DNA from: JADCCX01 sp031431475
Lineage (GTDB): Bacteria > Pseudomonadota > Alphaproteobacteria > Rhizobiales > Beijerinckiaceae
Reading direction: 5' to 3'
NCBI GenBank assembly: GCA_031431475.1
Contig: JANPDL010000036.1
Location: 62,001 to 126,000 of the forward strand
DNA: 64,000 nt
Under the pieces are notes generated by a model. That model saw only the letters and a program-made list of their open reading frames with translations. It did not search any database and was not told the origin of the DNA. The position numbers and the translations under genes were made by a program. Positions 15,553 to 24,297 of the stretch are shown here, in pieces. Each line of letters starts with the position of its first letter. The stretch's first letter is position 1.

Positions 15553-16644
15553 TCATGGCACCGCGGCGAGGAAAAGGAAAACCCCGAAGATCACCAGATG
15601 GACAGCTCCCTGCAGGATAGTCGTGCGTCCAGTGGCGAAGGTGAGCGTACTGACAAACAGCGTGAGTGCCAGCAGGATCATGGCGTCCTGTCCCAGGCCA
15701 AGCGTCAAAGGCTGTCCGAAATAGACCGATGCCACACCGACAATCGGGATGGTCAGGCCGATGCTGGCTGCTGCCGATCCCAGCGAGGCATTGAGGCTGG
15801 TCTGAAGCCGGTTGCGATTGGCGGCCTTCATTGCTGTGACACCTTCCGGCAGCAACACGACAGCAGCAATCACGACGCCGACCAATGCCAGCGGCAACCC
15901 GGCGCCCAGGACCGTGCTTTCGAGGATTGGTGACAGGGTTTTGGCGAGCAAGATCACGACAACCAGACTGACCAGCAGCATGATCGAAGCCAGCACAGTG
16001 CTGCGGCGTGTCGGCTTTTCGCCATGATGGGTCGGGTCACTTTCCATCAGGAAATCCTCGCGGTGCCGCACCGTCTGCACAAACACGAAGAGCAGATAGA
16101 GGATGAGAGAAACCAGACCCACGAACAGCAACTGGCTGGAAGCATAGGTTGGGCCTGGCGTGGTCTTCGTGAAGTTCGGCAGGACTAGCGAAATCACTGC
16201 CAGCGTCGCGATCACGCTCAGAATGCCAACGGCACCTTGCAGCTTGAATTCTTGCTCATAATGCCGCTTTCCACCCGCCAGCAGGCACAAGCCGACAATG
16301 CCGTTGAGGACAATCATCACGACCGAATAGACAGTATCGCGCGCCACCTCGCCGCTCCCTGCGGAGCCTGAGGCCATGACCGAGATGATCAGCCCGACCT
16401 CCAGCGTCGTGATGGCCAGCGCCAGCAGGATTGAGCCGAACGGCTCGCCAATCCTGACAGCCAGCACCTCAGCATGATGCACGGCTGCAAAAACGGCCCC
16501 GCCCAGAAGCACGATGGCTAGCGCAATGACGATGCCGTTTGATGGTAAAAACAGACCAGCGAACTTTCCGGCAATCAGCAAAGCCGCCGCAAAAGGGGCC
16601 GCCCAGCACCACCATGGCATCTTGTTCCAGTCATGGTCAGCCAT
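15553..16644 (-). CDS. chaA: Calcium/sodium:proton antiporter ChaA
   Basis: A 363-residue Cax/ChaA-family exchanger, close to the 366 residues of E. coli ChaA, which extrudes Ca2+, Na+ or K+ for protons. About eleven membrane helices are visible. The two family repeats are present, GEPFGSILLALAITTLEVGL in the first half and LLPEGVTAMKAANRNR in the second, with the conserved Glu residues. The start at 16644 has GGAG 8 bases upstream; the in-frame codons back to 16683 are unlikely to be used. Confidence 0.88.
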   Translation of the reverse strand: MADHDWNKMPWWCWAAPFAAALLIAGKFAGLFLPSNGIVIALAIVLLGGAVFAAVHHAEVLAVRIGEPFGSILLALAITTLEVGLIISVMASGSAGSGEVARDTVYSVVMIVLNGIVGLCLLAGGKRHYEQEFKLQGAVGILSVIATLAVISLVLPNFTKTTPGPTYASSQLLFVGLVSLILYLLFVFVQTVRHREDFLMESDPTHHGEKPTRRSTVLASIMLLVSLVVVILLAKTLSPILESTVLGAGLPLALVGVVIAAVVLLPEGVTAMKAANRNRLQTSLNASLGSAAASIGLTIPIVGVASVYFGQPLTLGLGQDAMILLALTLFVSTLTFATGRTTILQGAVHLVIFGVFLFLAAVP

Positions 16645-16792
16645 GTCATCTCCGTAGCATTCATAGGCGTTTTGTGTGGTCACAAGCAGGACGTGTCAGT
16701 CAAGCCCGATGGTTGACGCACAAGGGAACGCTTGTGTCCTTTAACATCGTCAAAATTGCTTTCGCAGTACAATGATCCGGAAGGTGGGTGGA

Positions 16793-17362
16793 TTATGGTC
16801 GGATGCGCCCGAGAACCTGTACCTCGCCATTCTCGATAAGCATCACGATGCCTTCGCCCGACGCTGGAAAGATCCCGGTGATTGCGGTGATGTTCACCTG
16901 ATGTGTAACGACCACCGTAGAGCCACTCGCCGCCCTGCGTGACAGAAGAGCTAGCGCCTGTCTTGTCTGTTCTGGGCCCTTGCCACGATCATCGAAAAAC
17001 GAATTGAAAACGGTTGCCTCATTAACAGGTTCGCCGAAAGCGAGGTGTGCCGTTTCCATGGTGCGGCACCATTGGGATGCCAAGACCTTGCTCACTGCGA
17101 TGTTTTTCATCCGGAACGCCGCTCCAATGCGTTTCGCCTGATCGCGGCCGATCTGATCGAGATTGCGCTGCGTTGCACAATCTCCGATGCGCATTCCAGA
17201 AGGATCACCACCACCCGGTGCATTGGCGTGGCGAAACAGGACGATCGCGCCCATTTTCAGTGCGCTCCATGCTGTGCTTTCGGATGCAGACGTCGGGACA
17301 GCGCAACCAAATGAAAGGAATGCGGCAAAGAACGTTGTCAGGAGTTGGCGCTCAATAGACAT
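16793..17362 (-). CDS. Secreted histidine phosphatase family protein
   Basis: A 189-residue protein of the phosphoglycerate mutase-like (histidine phosphatase) superfamily. An N-terminal signal peptide (LLTTFFAAFLSFGCA) is followed by the catalytic loop IVLFRHANAP with the nucleophilic His. A conserved Arg is in SQWCRTMETA and the second His in VVVTHQVNI. The start at 17362 has GAGG 6 bases upstream. It is probably periplasmic; the small size and lack of a cap fit the SixA-like or YbcI-like secreted forms of unknown substrate. Confidence 0.78.
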   Translation of the reverse strand: MSIERQLLTTFFAAFLSFGCAVPTSASESTAWSALKMGAIVLFRHANAPGGGDPSGMRIGDCATQRNLDQIGRDQAKRIGAAFRMKNIAVSKVLASQWCRTMETAHLAFGEPVNEATVFNSFFDDRGKGPEQTRQALALLSRRAASGSTVVVTHQVNITAITGIFPASGEGIVMLIENGEVQVLGRIRP

Positions 17363-17542
17363 GCTCAACCTCAGACTTTGCGTAGGAGATGATATCAACA
17401 GGCAAAGCTGGGAAAGCGACGCGTGCCACGTTCAATTTTCCAGACCCATGACTTCACAGCAAAAACATCGCAAGAAGCCATGGATGGGCGAATTTTTCAT
17501 CGCGCCATTCGCTTGCACAGGGACGCAGCCAAAGACCTGCAG

Positions 17543-18193
17543 CTAAGCCTTCACACCCAGCAGCGGACCTACCACCTCGACGACGCCTGTAATGACAATC
17601 TGCACGCCTATGCATAGCAGTAGGAAGGCCGAAAGTCGCATGATGACGCGTGTGCCTTCCGCGCCAAATAGCCGGGCCATGCGCGAGACATGTGCATAGG
17701 CATAGAAGATGGTGCCTGCGATGGTCGCAGCAACAACGATCGAGATGAGTTCCGGCTTCGGATCGACGTTGAAAACACCGTGTTTTGAGCCCAGCGTGAT
17801 CGCGACTGCGATTGTTCCGGGCCCTGTGGTCAAGGGCACAGTCAGCGGAAAGAAGGTCATTTGCTTGACAGCCTCCAGCCCGTGGGTCGAAGTTGCAGCG
17901 CGTTCTTGGTCTTCGCTGTTTTCATGGAGCAGTGTCCAGCCCGATGCAGCGACGACCAGCCCGCCTGCGATGCGCAGTGCAGGCATGCTGACACCGAAGA
18001 AGCCGAGGATTGCGCTGCCGGCGAACATGGAGACGATCAGGACAAAGAAGGCATAGATGGCCACCTGGCGTGCCACGACGGCGCGCTCGGCATCAGACAA
18101 GCTCATGGTCCTGTTCAGAAAAACAAAGGCGAGGCCTAGCGGGTTGATGATCGCAAACAGTGTGAAAAACTCGAGCAGGAATTTGCTGGTCAT
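17543..18193 (-). CDS. MarC-family integral membrane protein
   Basis: A 216-residue protein with six predicted membrane helices and MarC/YchE/YhgN-family motifs (FAIINPLGLAFVF near the N-terminus and FFPLTVPLTTGPGTIAV in the middle). MarC was once linked to multiple antibiotic resistance, but the function remains unknown; some members have been proposed to export amino acids. It sits alone between the phosphatase and the FUSC gene, all on the minus strand but with gaps over 120 bases, so single-gene transcription is likely. Confidence 0.85.
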   Translation of the reverse strand: MTSKFLLEFFTLFAIINPLGLAFVFLNRTMSLSDAERAVVARQVAIYAFFVLIVSMFAGSAILGFFGVSMPALRIAGGLVVAASGWTLLHENSEDQERAATSTHGLEAVKQMTFFPLTVPLTTGPGTIAVAITLGSKHGVFNVDPKPELISIVVAATIAGTIFYAYAHVSRMARLFGAEGTRVIMRLSAFLLLCIGVQIVITGVVEVVGPLLGVKA

Positions 18194-18319
18194 CTATGGC
18201 ACTCTCCCAACGGATATTAACGGCATAGCACGTCCTGTTAGAGGAGCTAATCGGAAGGATTTTTGTGCAGAGTGAATGTCATTGGGGGAGCGTAAAAGCG
18301 CCAAAGGTATTGCGCCCGC

Positions 18320-19279
18320 TCATCGTCCCAAAGCGCCAAGTGCTGCTTCGATCTTGCGCAACCCCAATGCCAGACCCTGAAGCGCTGTTAAATCGACTGC
18401 TTCGGCGTTCCGGATCTGGGGGACGGAGGCTGATGCAACGTCACGTTCTTGGGATGGTGCTGGCCCAGTTGCCTGTGCGCGCTTAGCCAACTGGGCTGCT
18501 TTGGAAAAAAGTGGCACTGCTGCCTCCATTGCCTTGCCATCGCTGCAGAAATCCGAGTGTGCGATGGCGGCTGTCAGCGTCCCTGCACAAACGACCCCAA
18601 CCAGACGCGCACTCTGGATCAGTGTTTCATTTGTTTTGCCAAATTCGCGGCGGCCATCACGGATAGCTTTTTCCAGTTCAACCAACCGGTCAAGCATGGC
18701 AACATACAAGTCTGTTGGTATTGGCTCTCTCGTGCTGGCCAGCTGTGTGAGAATATTGCTGGCCGCTGATAAGCTTGCTTGGGAAGCCTGAGCTGCAACC
18801 TCCCGCCCTCGCACTGGCAGAACAAGGTAGCTGACTGCCAAGCCAGTCGCGATACCTATCAGCGTATTGCCGACCCTGACCAAGCTATACTGAAAAGCGT
18901 CCTGCACATGCACCAGAATCATGACGGCGCAAAGGGCCGCGCCGACACGCGCCGCCGGAACACCCCAGCCAAATGCAAGGCAAACATAAGCTGTGCTGCC
19001 GACCCCGGCGGCCACAGCCAGCGCCGGTGGCAATGGCACCAGTGTCAGAGCAATGCCAACAAGCATGCCAGCAAGTGTACCCCTGACCCTGTTGGTTGAG
19101 GTCAGAACGTCCTCACCACGGCTCGCACCAACAATCAAGGCGGCACTCATGGCGGAATACACAGCCGATTCCGTCCCGCCCAACGCCAGAAAATAACCGA
19201 GGAAAGTCGCAACGGCGACCTTCAGGCAGTACAAAAGCGCAGGGCGGTGTGGCCATTGCCAACTAAAATTAACGTTCAT
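18320..19279 (-). CDS. FUSC-family putative aromatic acid exporter
   Basis: A roughly 319-residue protein with six N-terminal membrane helices in the FUSC (fusaric-acid-resistance/AaeB-like) pattern, including ASRGEDVLTSTNRVRGTLAG and PVRGREVAAQ after the helical block. A soluble C-terminal half follows. Family members export aromatic acids or related compounds using the proton gradient. The ATG at 19279 starts the family region; the frame stays open upstream to 19426 but that part is not FUSC-like. No good ribosome site is visible, so the start is uncertain. Confidence 0.75.
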   Translation of the reverse strand: MNVNFSWQWPHRPALLYCLKVAVATFLGYFLALGGTESAVYSAMSAALIVGASRGEDVLTSTNRVRGTLAGMLVGIALTLVPLPPALAVAAGVGSTAYVCLAFGWGVPAARVGAALCAVMILVHVQDAFQYSLVRVGNTLIGIATGLAVSYLVLPVRGREVAAQASQASLSAASNILTQLASTREPIPTDLYVAMLDRLVELEKAIRDGRREFGKTNETLIQSARLVGVVCAGTLTAAIAHSDFCSDGKAMEAAVPLFSKAAQLAKRAQATGPAPSQERDVASASVPQIRNAEAVDLTALQGLALGLRKIEAALGALGR

Positions 19280-19704
19280 GCACGGAGGCCATGTTGGCGT
19301 GATTGAGAGTTTATTTAACGCAGAGGGCGCATCAAGTGACACCAAGAGATTAAGGTAGCAGCGAACGTGAAGGATGAGAAGAAGATGTGGCCATCCAGTA
19401 GTTGCGCCTGATCTTCGCGAGCTCATGACGCCTGCAGATAATTGTATTCAGGCTAACAATGCTCTGGCGTTGAAGTCTGGCCGGACGCCGATGGTGTTTT
19501 TGGCCTCCGTCAGCGGCTGATCGTTGGTTATGTCGAATGTCCGCAATCGCAGGCTTTTACCCGAAAGCCGAACATTTGGCCTTGTGAAGGGTTTCGGATG
19601 CCGACCTTCGGTGTTGTTCATGCGAGGTTGAGGGTCGGCTTCCGAAAGACTCCAGGGGATTGAACTGCGGTGGATCGCCCGTTGTTTTGCGGGTTCGTGC
19701 GGGG
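19280..19704. other. Non-coding debris zone before the IS91 remnant
   Basis: This 425-base stretch has no gene I can support. It holds the second copy of the 16-bp repeat (19535-19550). That copy is the left side of an imperfect hairpin in which GGCTTT/AAAGCC forms the inner stem and GAATGTCCG/CGAACATTT the outer. It probably consists of mobile-element flanks. Confidence 0.5.
19535..19550. repeat. 16-bp repeat, copy 2 (right of the accessory block)
   Basis: Identical and in the same orientation to 1045-1060, so the two are direct repeats about 18.5 kb apart. It lies 155 bases beyond the 3' end of the IS91 transposase remnant. See also the 14/16 match at 22405-22420. Confidence 0.6.
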
Positions 19705-20577
19705 CTATGGGGATTTGGTGATGGGCAGGGCTCTGCGGGTGGCGGAGTGGGCGCCTTGGGTTCCTACCCTGGGCTTGGATGCGGTTCGGGCGGCATCTAT
19801 TCGAGGCTGCGAAGCGATGGGCCTCTGGAGTTGCGGGTCGCACGGAGCCTGCTGGTCTACACGGGGCGCAGGTTGGCGGGCAGCGCGCCTTCGCACCGGG
19901 GCCTCACGGACAATCTCATTCCATCGGTTCGATCTGGCAGTCATGATGTGTCGATCCTGATTGCGGCGGCGGGCCAACGGGGCTGGCACCGCGTCCGAAG
20001 CGTTCGATGATGCACATGCGCCCGCTGCAGCAGGGGCATGGGGGATGGGTTGCAGGATCATCCCAAGGTTACTCAGTTTGGGGCGCTCGTCCTGATTGAT
20101 CGTGGCGGCAGGTGCGGGCTCTGTCGCTGGTTTGGCCCTGCCGGATTCAATCTCGCCAGATTCTATCATACCGCGGATGCGTGCGATGGTGCTGGCCCGG
20201 TTGGGGCTGGCGATGAAGCCTGTGTGGCGGATGCGGTGGAAGCCAGGCGGCAGGACATGCAGCAGGAAGCGGCGGATGAACTCATCTGGATCGAGCGTCA
20301 TGGTCTTGATCCAGCCAGCGCCCGCCGTCTTGTCCCCAGCCGCGTTGCCTCGTGCGCGATAGTCCTTCCAGCGGAAGGTGATGCCGCGATGATCCATGGC
20401 GATCAGGCGGCTGTTCGAGATGGCGACGCGGTGGGTGTAGCGGGAGAGATAGGCCAGCACCGCCTCGGGTCCGCCGAAGGGCCGCTTGGCGTAGACCACC
20501 CATTTGCTGCGCCTGAGGGGTGCGAGGCAGGCCGCTAAGGCGTCCTGATCGGCCAAGGGTGCAAGAGCATTGAAGAA
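19705..20577 (-). pseudogene. IS91-family transposase remnant (C-terminal part)
   Basis: The frame encodes about 290 residues of an IS91-type (Y2, HUH) transposase. The diagnostic core is WVVYAKRPFGGPEAVLAYL followed by SRYTHRVAISNSRL, TFRWKDYRARG and FIRRFLLHVLPPGFHRIRHT. Similarity begins near SFFNALAPLADQ and is lost upstream, where a stop lies at 20605-20607, so the N-terminal half is missing. The C-terminal tail of about 110 residues is Arg/Pro/Ala-rich, as in other IS91-like proteins. It is inactive as a transposase but marks an insertion site. Confidence 0.8.
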
Positions 20578-20768
20578 GGAGTGCGCCCCATCGTGACCGA
20601 AAAATCACTAGGGCGCTGACGATCTTAATTGCTTCTCGCACAAGCACGGAACCGCAGGATCCATCCATAAACAGCGGCAAAGAACAATCCGGTCGAACGC
20701 GAGCACGTTAGTCATTGGCCGGAAGCTCTTGCGCCGTGAGAGCACTGATTGTTCTGAAAGATACAGCG

Positions 20769-21353
20769 ATGACCCACAATGACAAAAATCTGATCAAGCT
20801 CGGTATTGATCGAAGGAGCTATTTGCTCGCGGCAGCGGGGAGTGCTGTCGGCGCCATCGCGTCCACTGCTGCGGACGGTGCACCTATGACTTCGGTGGCG
20901 GGAGGCAATCCGTTGGCGACGGCTACTATCGAAAGTGGGGCGGCCGCAGACTGGTTCGAAACCATCCCGGGGGAGCGCATGAGAGTCCGGATCGGCGGTA
21001 GCGACACGCGCGGAACTCTCAGCGTCCTTGAGTCCGTCGTCGCGCCAAAGGCCGCAACGCCGCTTCACTATCACGGCGCCGATGAGATGTTCCTGATCAC
21101 ATCGGGATTTGTGCGGCTGGTCTGCGGAGGCAATGCGCAGGATCTCGCCGCTGGATCAAGCGCGGTCGTGCCCGGCGGAGCCCACCACGGCTTCGTCAAC
21201 CTGTCCGGCGAGCCAGTGCGGATGTTTGCGATCTTCTCACCAGGCGGAATGGAGCGGATGTTTATCCAGCTTCATGCAACGCCACCTGAACAATGGGGCG
21301 ATCTGGCGAAGCGCTTCGACACCTTCATTGTCGGACCACCCGTGACCGGCTGA
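20769..21353 (+). CDS. Exported cupin-domain protein
   Basis: A 194-residue protein with a twin-arginine signal (DRRSYLLAAAGSAVGAIA) followed by a single cupin barrel. The metal-binding first motif is TPLHYHGADEMFLITSG (two His and a Glu) and the second is VPGGAHHGFVNLSG. It is probably periplasmic. Such small cupins range from binding proteins to dioxygenases or isomerases, so the activity cannot be assigned. The start ATG 20769 has only a weak upstream A/G stretch. It is convergent with an AraC-family gene and both lie inside the debris zone. Confidence 0.75.
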   Translation: MTHNDKNLIKLGIDRRSYLLAAAGSAVGAIASTAADGAPMTSVAGGNPLATATIESGAAADWFETIPGERMRVRIGGSDTRGTLSVLESVVAPKAATPLHYHGADEMFLITSGFVRLVCGGNAQDLAAGSSAVVPGGAHHGFVNLSGEPVRMFAIFSPGGMERMFIQLHATPPEQWGDLAKRFDTFIVGPPVTG

Positions 21354-21372
21354 CGTTGCTGCTGTTCTGACT

Positions 21373-22293
21373 CTACAGGACAGCTATCAGCGACGACGGC
21401 TCGCGCAGACCGCGCCAGGCGCCAGGCGTCTGGCCGGTCATTCGCTTGAAAATACGGGTGAAATGGCTCTGGTCTGCAAATCCGCAATCCGCCGCGATCT
21501 CGGCCAGCGGCCGAGACGGACGGCGAAGCAGCTCGCGGGCTCGGTCTACCCGGCAAGATTGCAGCCACGCGTGCGGCGTTATGCCGGTCGATGCCTTGAA
21601 CGCCCGCGCGAAGTGCGAACTCGACAAGCCGCAGGCGGTCGCCACGTCCTCCAGAGAGACCTGGTTTGCAACTTTGTTGGCGATCAGCTCTTTTGCTCTT
21701 CTGGACTGCCAGGGAGCGAGGCCGCCCTGCACGTGAACGCTCGGACGCATGCCGCCATAGGTGTAGGCGATATGGCGCGCCACGATCTGGAGCAGATGAT
21801 CGGCATACAACACGCTTGACGCTTCGGAGCCGGCCAGCGCCTCAATGATGGACGCCTGAAACTGCGGGATGACGGCATCTGGCGTCGACCATCGTAGCGG
21901 TGCCCTGACGTGGGCCACCGGCGCGGCGCCCACGTCTGCGGCCAGATCATCGAGGGCTGCGCGCGGAAGATGGACGTGAAGGCTGTCGATGTCTGTATCA
22001 TGCTCCGCCGAAAAGGGCGCATTGAGATCGAGGACATGCAACGTCCCCCGCTCCGCGCACGGCGCCACTGCCGCCTTTCCATCTTCCCAGATCTGGTGCG
22101 GTGCGTGGCTGCGAAGCTGGAAGATGGCCAGAAACGCATCCTCGCTCGTGGTCGCGACGTGTGACATGGTCGATTTTTGGGCGTACCGGTAGCGCGCAAT
22201 CGAAATCGTGGATCTAGGCGTCCGAAGCGTCAAGCGGACCGGGCCTGAAAAATCAGTAGCTCGCCGTGCGACAGAGAGATGTGATGAAGTCAT
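21373..22293 (-). CDS. AraC-family transcriptional regulator
   Basis: A 306-residue regulator. The C-terminal 100 residues contain the paired helix-turn-helix of AraC/XylS proteins (LEDVATACGLSSSHFARAFK; LAEIAADCGFADQSHFTRIF), ending with TGQTPGAWR. The N-terminal half is the variable sensor domain, with AFLAIFQLRSHAPHQIWEDG. The start at 22293 follows AAAGG with very short spacing; ATG 22167 is an alternative, but family similarity appears to begin before it. Target genes are unknown; the convergent cupin gene is the nearest candidate. Confidence 0.8.
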   Translation of the reverse strand: MTSSHLSVARRATDFSGPVRLTLRTPRSTISIARYRYAQKSTMSHVATTSEDAFLAIFQLRSHAPHQIWEDGKAAVAPCAERGTLHVLDLNAPFSAEHDTDIDSLHVHLPRAALDDLAADVGAAPVAHVRAPLRWSTPDAVIPQFQASIIEALAGSEASSVLYADHLLQIVARHIAYTYGGMRPSVHVQGGLAPWQSRRAKELIANKVANQVSLEDVATACGLSSSHFARAFKASTGITPHAWLQSCRVDRARELLRRPSRPLAEIAADCGFADQSHFTRIFKRMTGQTPGAWRGLREPSSLIAVL

Positions 22294-22326
22294 CCTTTAA
22301 CATAACATTCAAATGCGCCGGAATAT

Positions 22327-22441
22327 CGCCCGAAACCGGATTCCGGCTGACAAGCGATCTCACTCTATCCATCCCTGCCCATCGGCTCCGTCATTGAGGC
22401 GGCTGAATGTCCACAGTCGCATCATTCCGCCCGAAACCGGA
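22327..22441. repeat. Two 14-bp direct repeats
   Basis: CGCCCGAAACCGGA occurs at 22327-22340 and again at 22428-22441, 101 bases apart in the same orientation. The second copy follows the variant of the 16-bp repeat (22405-22420). This 300-base stretch between the AraC gene and the photolyase gene holds no intact gene. Confidence 0.55.
22405..22420. repeat. Variant copy of the 16-bp repeat
   Basis: GAATGTCCACAGTCGC differs at two positions from the copies at 1045 and 19535 and has the same orientation. Its presence here extends the mobile debris zone to about 22.6 kb. Confidence 0.5.
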
Positions 22442-22474
22442 ATTTCCGCACCTGGCGCCAAATTGACCCCACAA

Positions 22475-22595
22475 TCACCCGCCGGAGTTGGTCCCCCATC
22501 TCTGGAGCAGGAACCGCTCCCATGGACCGAAGATGATGCGGTTGGCCAGCAATCCGATGACGATCACGACGATCATCACGCCGATGACTTCATCC
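22475..22595 (-). pseudogene. C-terminal tail of an ABC importer permease (remnant)
   Basis: On the minus strand the last about 40 codons before TGA 22477-22475 read DEVIGVMIVVIVIGLLANR followed by FGPWERFLLQRWGT. This resembles the last membrane helix and C-terminal tail of NitT/TauT-type (NrtB/SsuC) permeases. No other part of such a permease is present; upstream the sequence is the photolyase gene. It is likely a leftover from a deletion or insertion event. Confidence 0.45.
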
Positions 22596-24161
22596 TCAAA
22601 AATCCAGCAACAATTGCCCGCTTGCCGCCTTTGCCCGGCCAAGCCCGACCGCAATTCGCTTCGATGGATTGTCATTGGCGAGTGTCCGCTTTCGGCTGCC
22701 ATGCCGCTCATAGACCTGCCTTGCCTCGTTGCGATAGCCCGGCTGTTGGCGGATTTCGGTCAACCGCGCGCGCGCGTCGCGGGCCGCGATTTCATGATCG
22801 ACGATACACCTTGGATAGTCTGATCCAAGTGTCAGACCCGCGCGGGAGAGCATGCCCTCGTCCATGCGCCATGGTTCCTGCAGGAAGGCCAGAGGAACGC
22901 GGGCAAGCTCGGGCACCCAGCGTCGTGTAAATGTCCCTTCCGGATCCTGATCAAGGCCTTGCTTCACCGGATTGTAGATGCGCGGGGTGTTGATGCCGGT
23001 CTGGCCCGATTGCATCTGCACCTGCGGCCAGTGAATGCCTGGCTCATAATCCGTGAACAGACGGGCGAGGCGCAAGCCGGAGGCCCGCCAGTCCAGTGCC
23101 AGATGATAGCCTGCGAACGCCTGAACCATGGCGCGCATGCGGAAGTTGAGCCAGCCTGACGCGATCAGGGAGCGCATACATGCATCGACAAAGGGAAACC
23201 CGGTTCTGCCCGTGGCCCAGGCTTCAAGGACCGGATCATCAGCATGTGTTACCGAGCGGTTCGCTTGATGCAGCGGGTGCTGGGACCGCCATTCCAGCGC
23301 CGGTTCGCTTTCAAGCTTCTGGATGAAATGGCAATGCCAGTGCAGCCGGGCAACAAGGCCGTCGATGGCAGTCAGCGGTACGGACCGATCTGGCAAGGGG
23401 AGCTTGGCCATACGCTGGCGTTCCTCATGGCAGCGCCGCAGGACTTCCCGGATCGAGATGGCTCCGGTCGAGAGCGGAACGGACAGGCGAGAGCAGGCAT
23501 GCTCGCCCGTCAGCGGGCTCGACATGGCTTTCCGATAATCGGCACCGCGTCCGGCAAAAAAGCTGTCAAGAAGACGCAAAGCTTCAGCTCTTGTTCCAGG
23601 CTGAGGTGAATCGCAACCATCTGGCGACAGACCAAGCGTATCAGCCGTCGGCAATAGCTCGCACGAGACATCGGTCACACCCATGAGCCGTTGCGGCTCC
23701 GGCAGAACTGGTGCGGCCATCTCGCGATGGTGCAGCCTGCCCCAGTCATTGCGGTTCTTCAGTCCACGCACCACGCCAAACTGCCGATGCTCTGAAAGTG
23801 CGATGCCTTGGTCGCGGCAGAACGCCCTGACCGATCTGTCGCGTTCGAAGGTGAAACCGTTTCCCGTTTCTTCATGCGTATGGATCGCGTTGATTCCATG
23901 CTGCCGGTGGACGTCGGCCAGAACATCCGGAACATGGCCAATGCGGGTGATCAGCGTTGCTCCGATGCAACGAAGCTGCTCACCGAGTTCCTCGAGCGCC
24001 GCGCGGATCGCGAGCCACTGTCGCCTTGAGGTCTCGGGCTGTAGCCAATAGTCGGGTTCGACCACGTATAGCGGCAAGACGTTGCCTGCGACGCTCGCTT
24101 CAATCAGCGGCTTGTGATCCACTGTTCGAAGATCGCGTTTGAACCAGACGATTTGAACCAT
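22596..24161 (-). CDS. Photolyase/cryptochrome family flavoprotein
   Basis: A 521-residue protein with an N-terminal photolyase Rossmann domain (VWFKRDLRTVDH) and a C-terminal FAD-binding domain (TGRTGFPFVDACMRSL). Family members repair UV-induced pyrimidine dimers with blue light, or act as light sensors. Where class I CPD photolyases usually have HNRxRM after the conserved Gly-Trp, this protein has LNFRMRAM. The segment after the conserved Trp (HWPQVQMQSGQTGINTPRIY) is also divergent, so a subclass rather than classical PhrB is likely. It diverges from gbsR. The last codons abut a permease remnant, so the C-terminus may have been altered. Confidence 0.75.
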   Translation of the reverse strand: MVQIVWFKRDLRTVDHKPLIEASVAGNVLPLYVVEPDYWLQPETSRRQWLAIRAALEELGEQLRCIGATLITRIGHVPDVLADVHRQHGINAIHTHEETGNGFTFERDRSVRAFCRDQGIALSEHRQFGVVRGLKNRNDWGRLHHREMAAPVLPEPQRLMGVTDVSCELLPTADTLGLSPDGCDSPQPGTRAEALRLLDSFFAGRGADYRKAMSSPLTGEHACSRLSVPLSTGAISIREVLRRCHEERQRMAKLPLPDRSVPLTAIDGLVARLHWHCHFIQKLESEPALEWRSQHPLHQANRSVTHADDPVLEAWATGRTGFPFVDACMRSLIASGWLNFRMRAMVQAFAGYHLALDWRASGLRLARLFTDYEPGIHWPQVQMQSGQTGINTPRIYNPVKQGLDQDPEGTFTRRWVPELARVPLAFLQEPWRMDEGMLSRAGLTLGSDYPRCIVDHEIAARDARARLTEIRQQPGYRNEARQVYERHGSRKRTLANDNPSKRIAVGLGRAKAASGQLLLDF

Positions 24162-24265
24162 TGCGTGGGCTGCCGTAAACCGTTTCCAATTGGATTATTA
24201 TATCCCTCCAGGCCACCCTGGGCCATGCGACAAGACTGTTCTTGCGATTTTCAAGATTTCCTTTA

Positions 24266-24285
24266 TTTTCAGAATTATCTGAAAA
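24266..24285. promoter_or_regulatory. Perfect palindrome before gbsR (likely operator)
   Basis: TTTTCAG (24266-24272) and CTGAAAA (24279-24285) are perfect inverted repeats with a 6-base A/T spacer, ending 12 bases before the likely ATG of the GbsR-type regulator. The size and symmetry fit a winged-helix dimer site, so autoregulation of the gbsR-cydAB operon is a reasonable inference. Confidence 0.55.
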
Positions 24286-24297
24286 TTGGAAATGGTC

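Noticed and set aside
16700..16745. CACAAG/CTTGTG hairpin upstream of chaA as a terminator
   Set aside because: No T-run follows on either strand and it lies upstream rather than downstream of the adjacent genes.
19448..19843. A 131-codon minus-strand frame in the debris zone
   Set aside because: It is out of frame with the IS91 remnant, Pro/Arg-rich and without similarity to a known protein.
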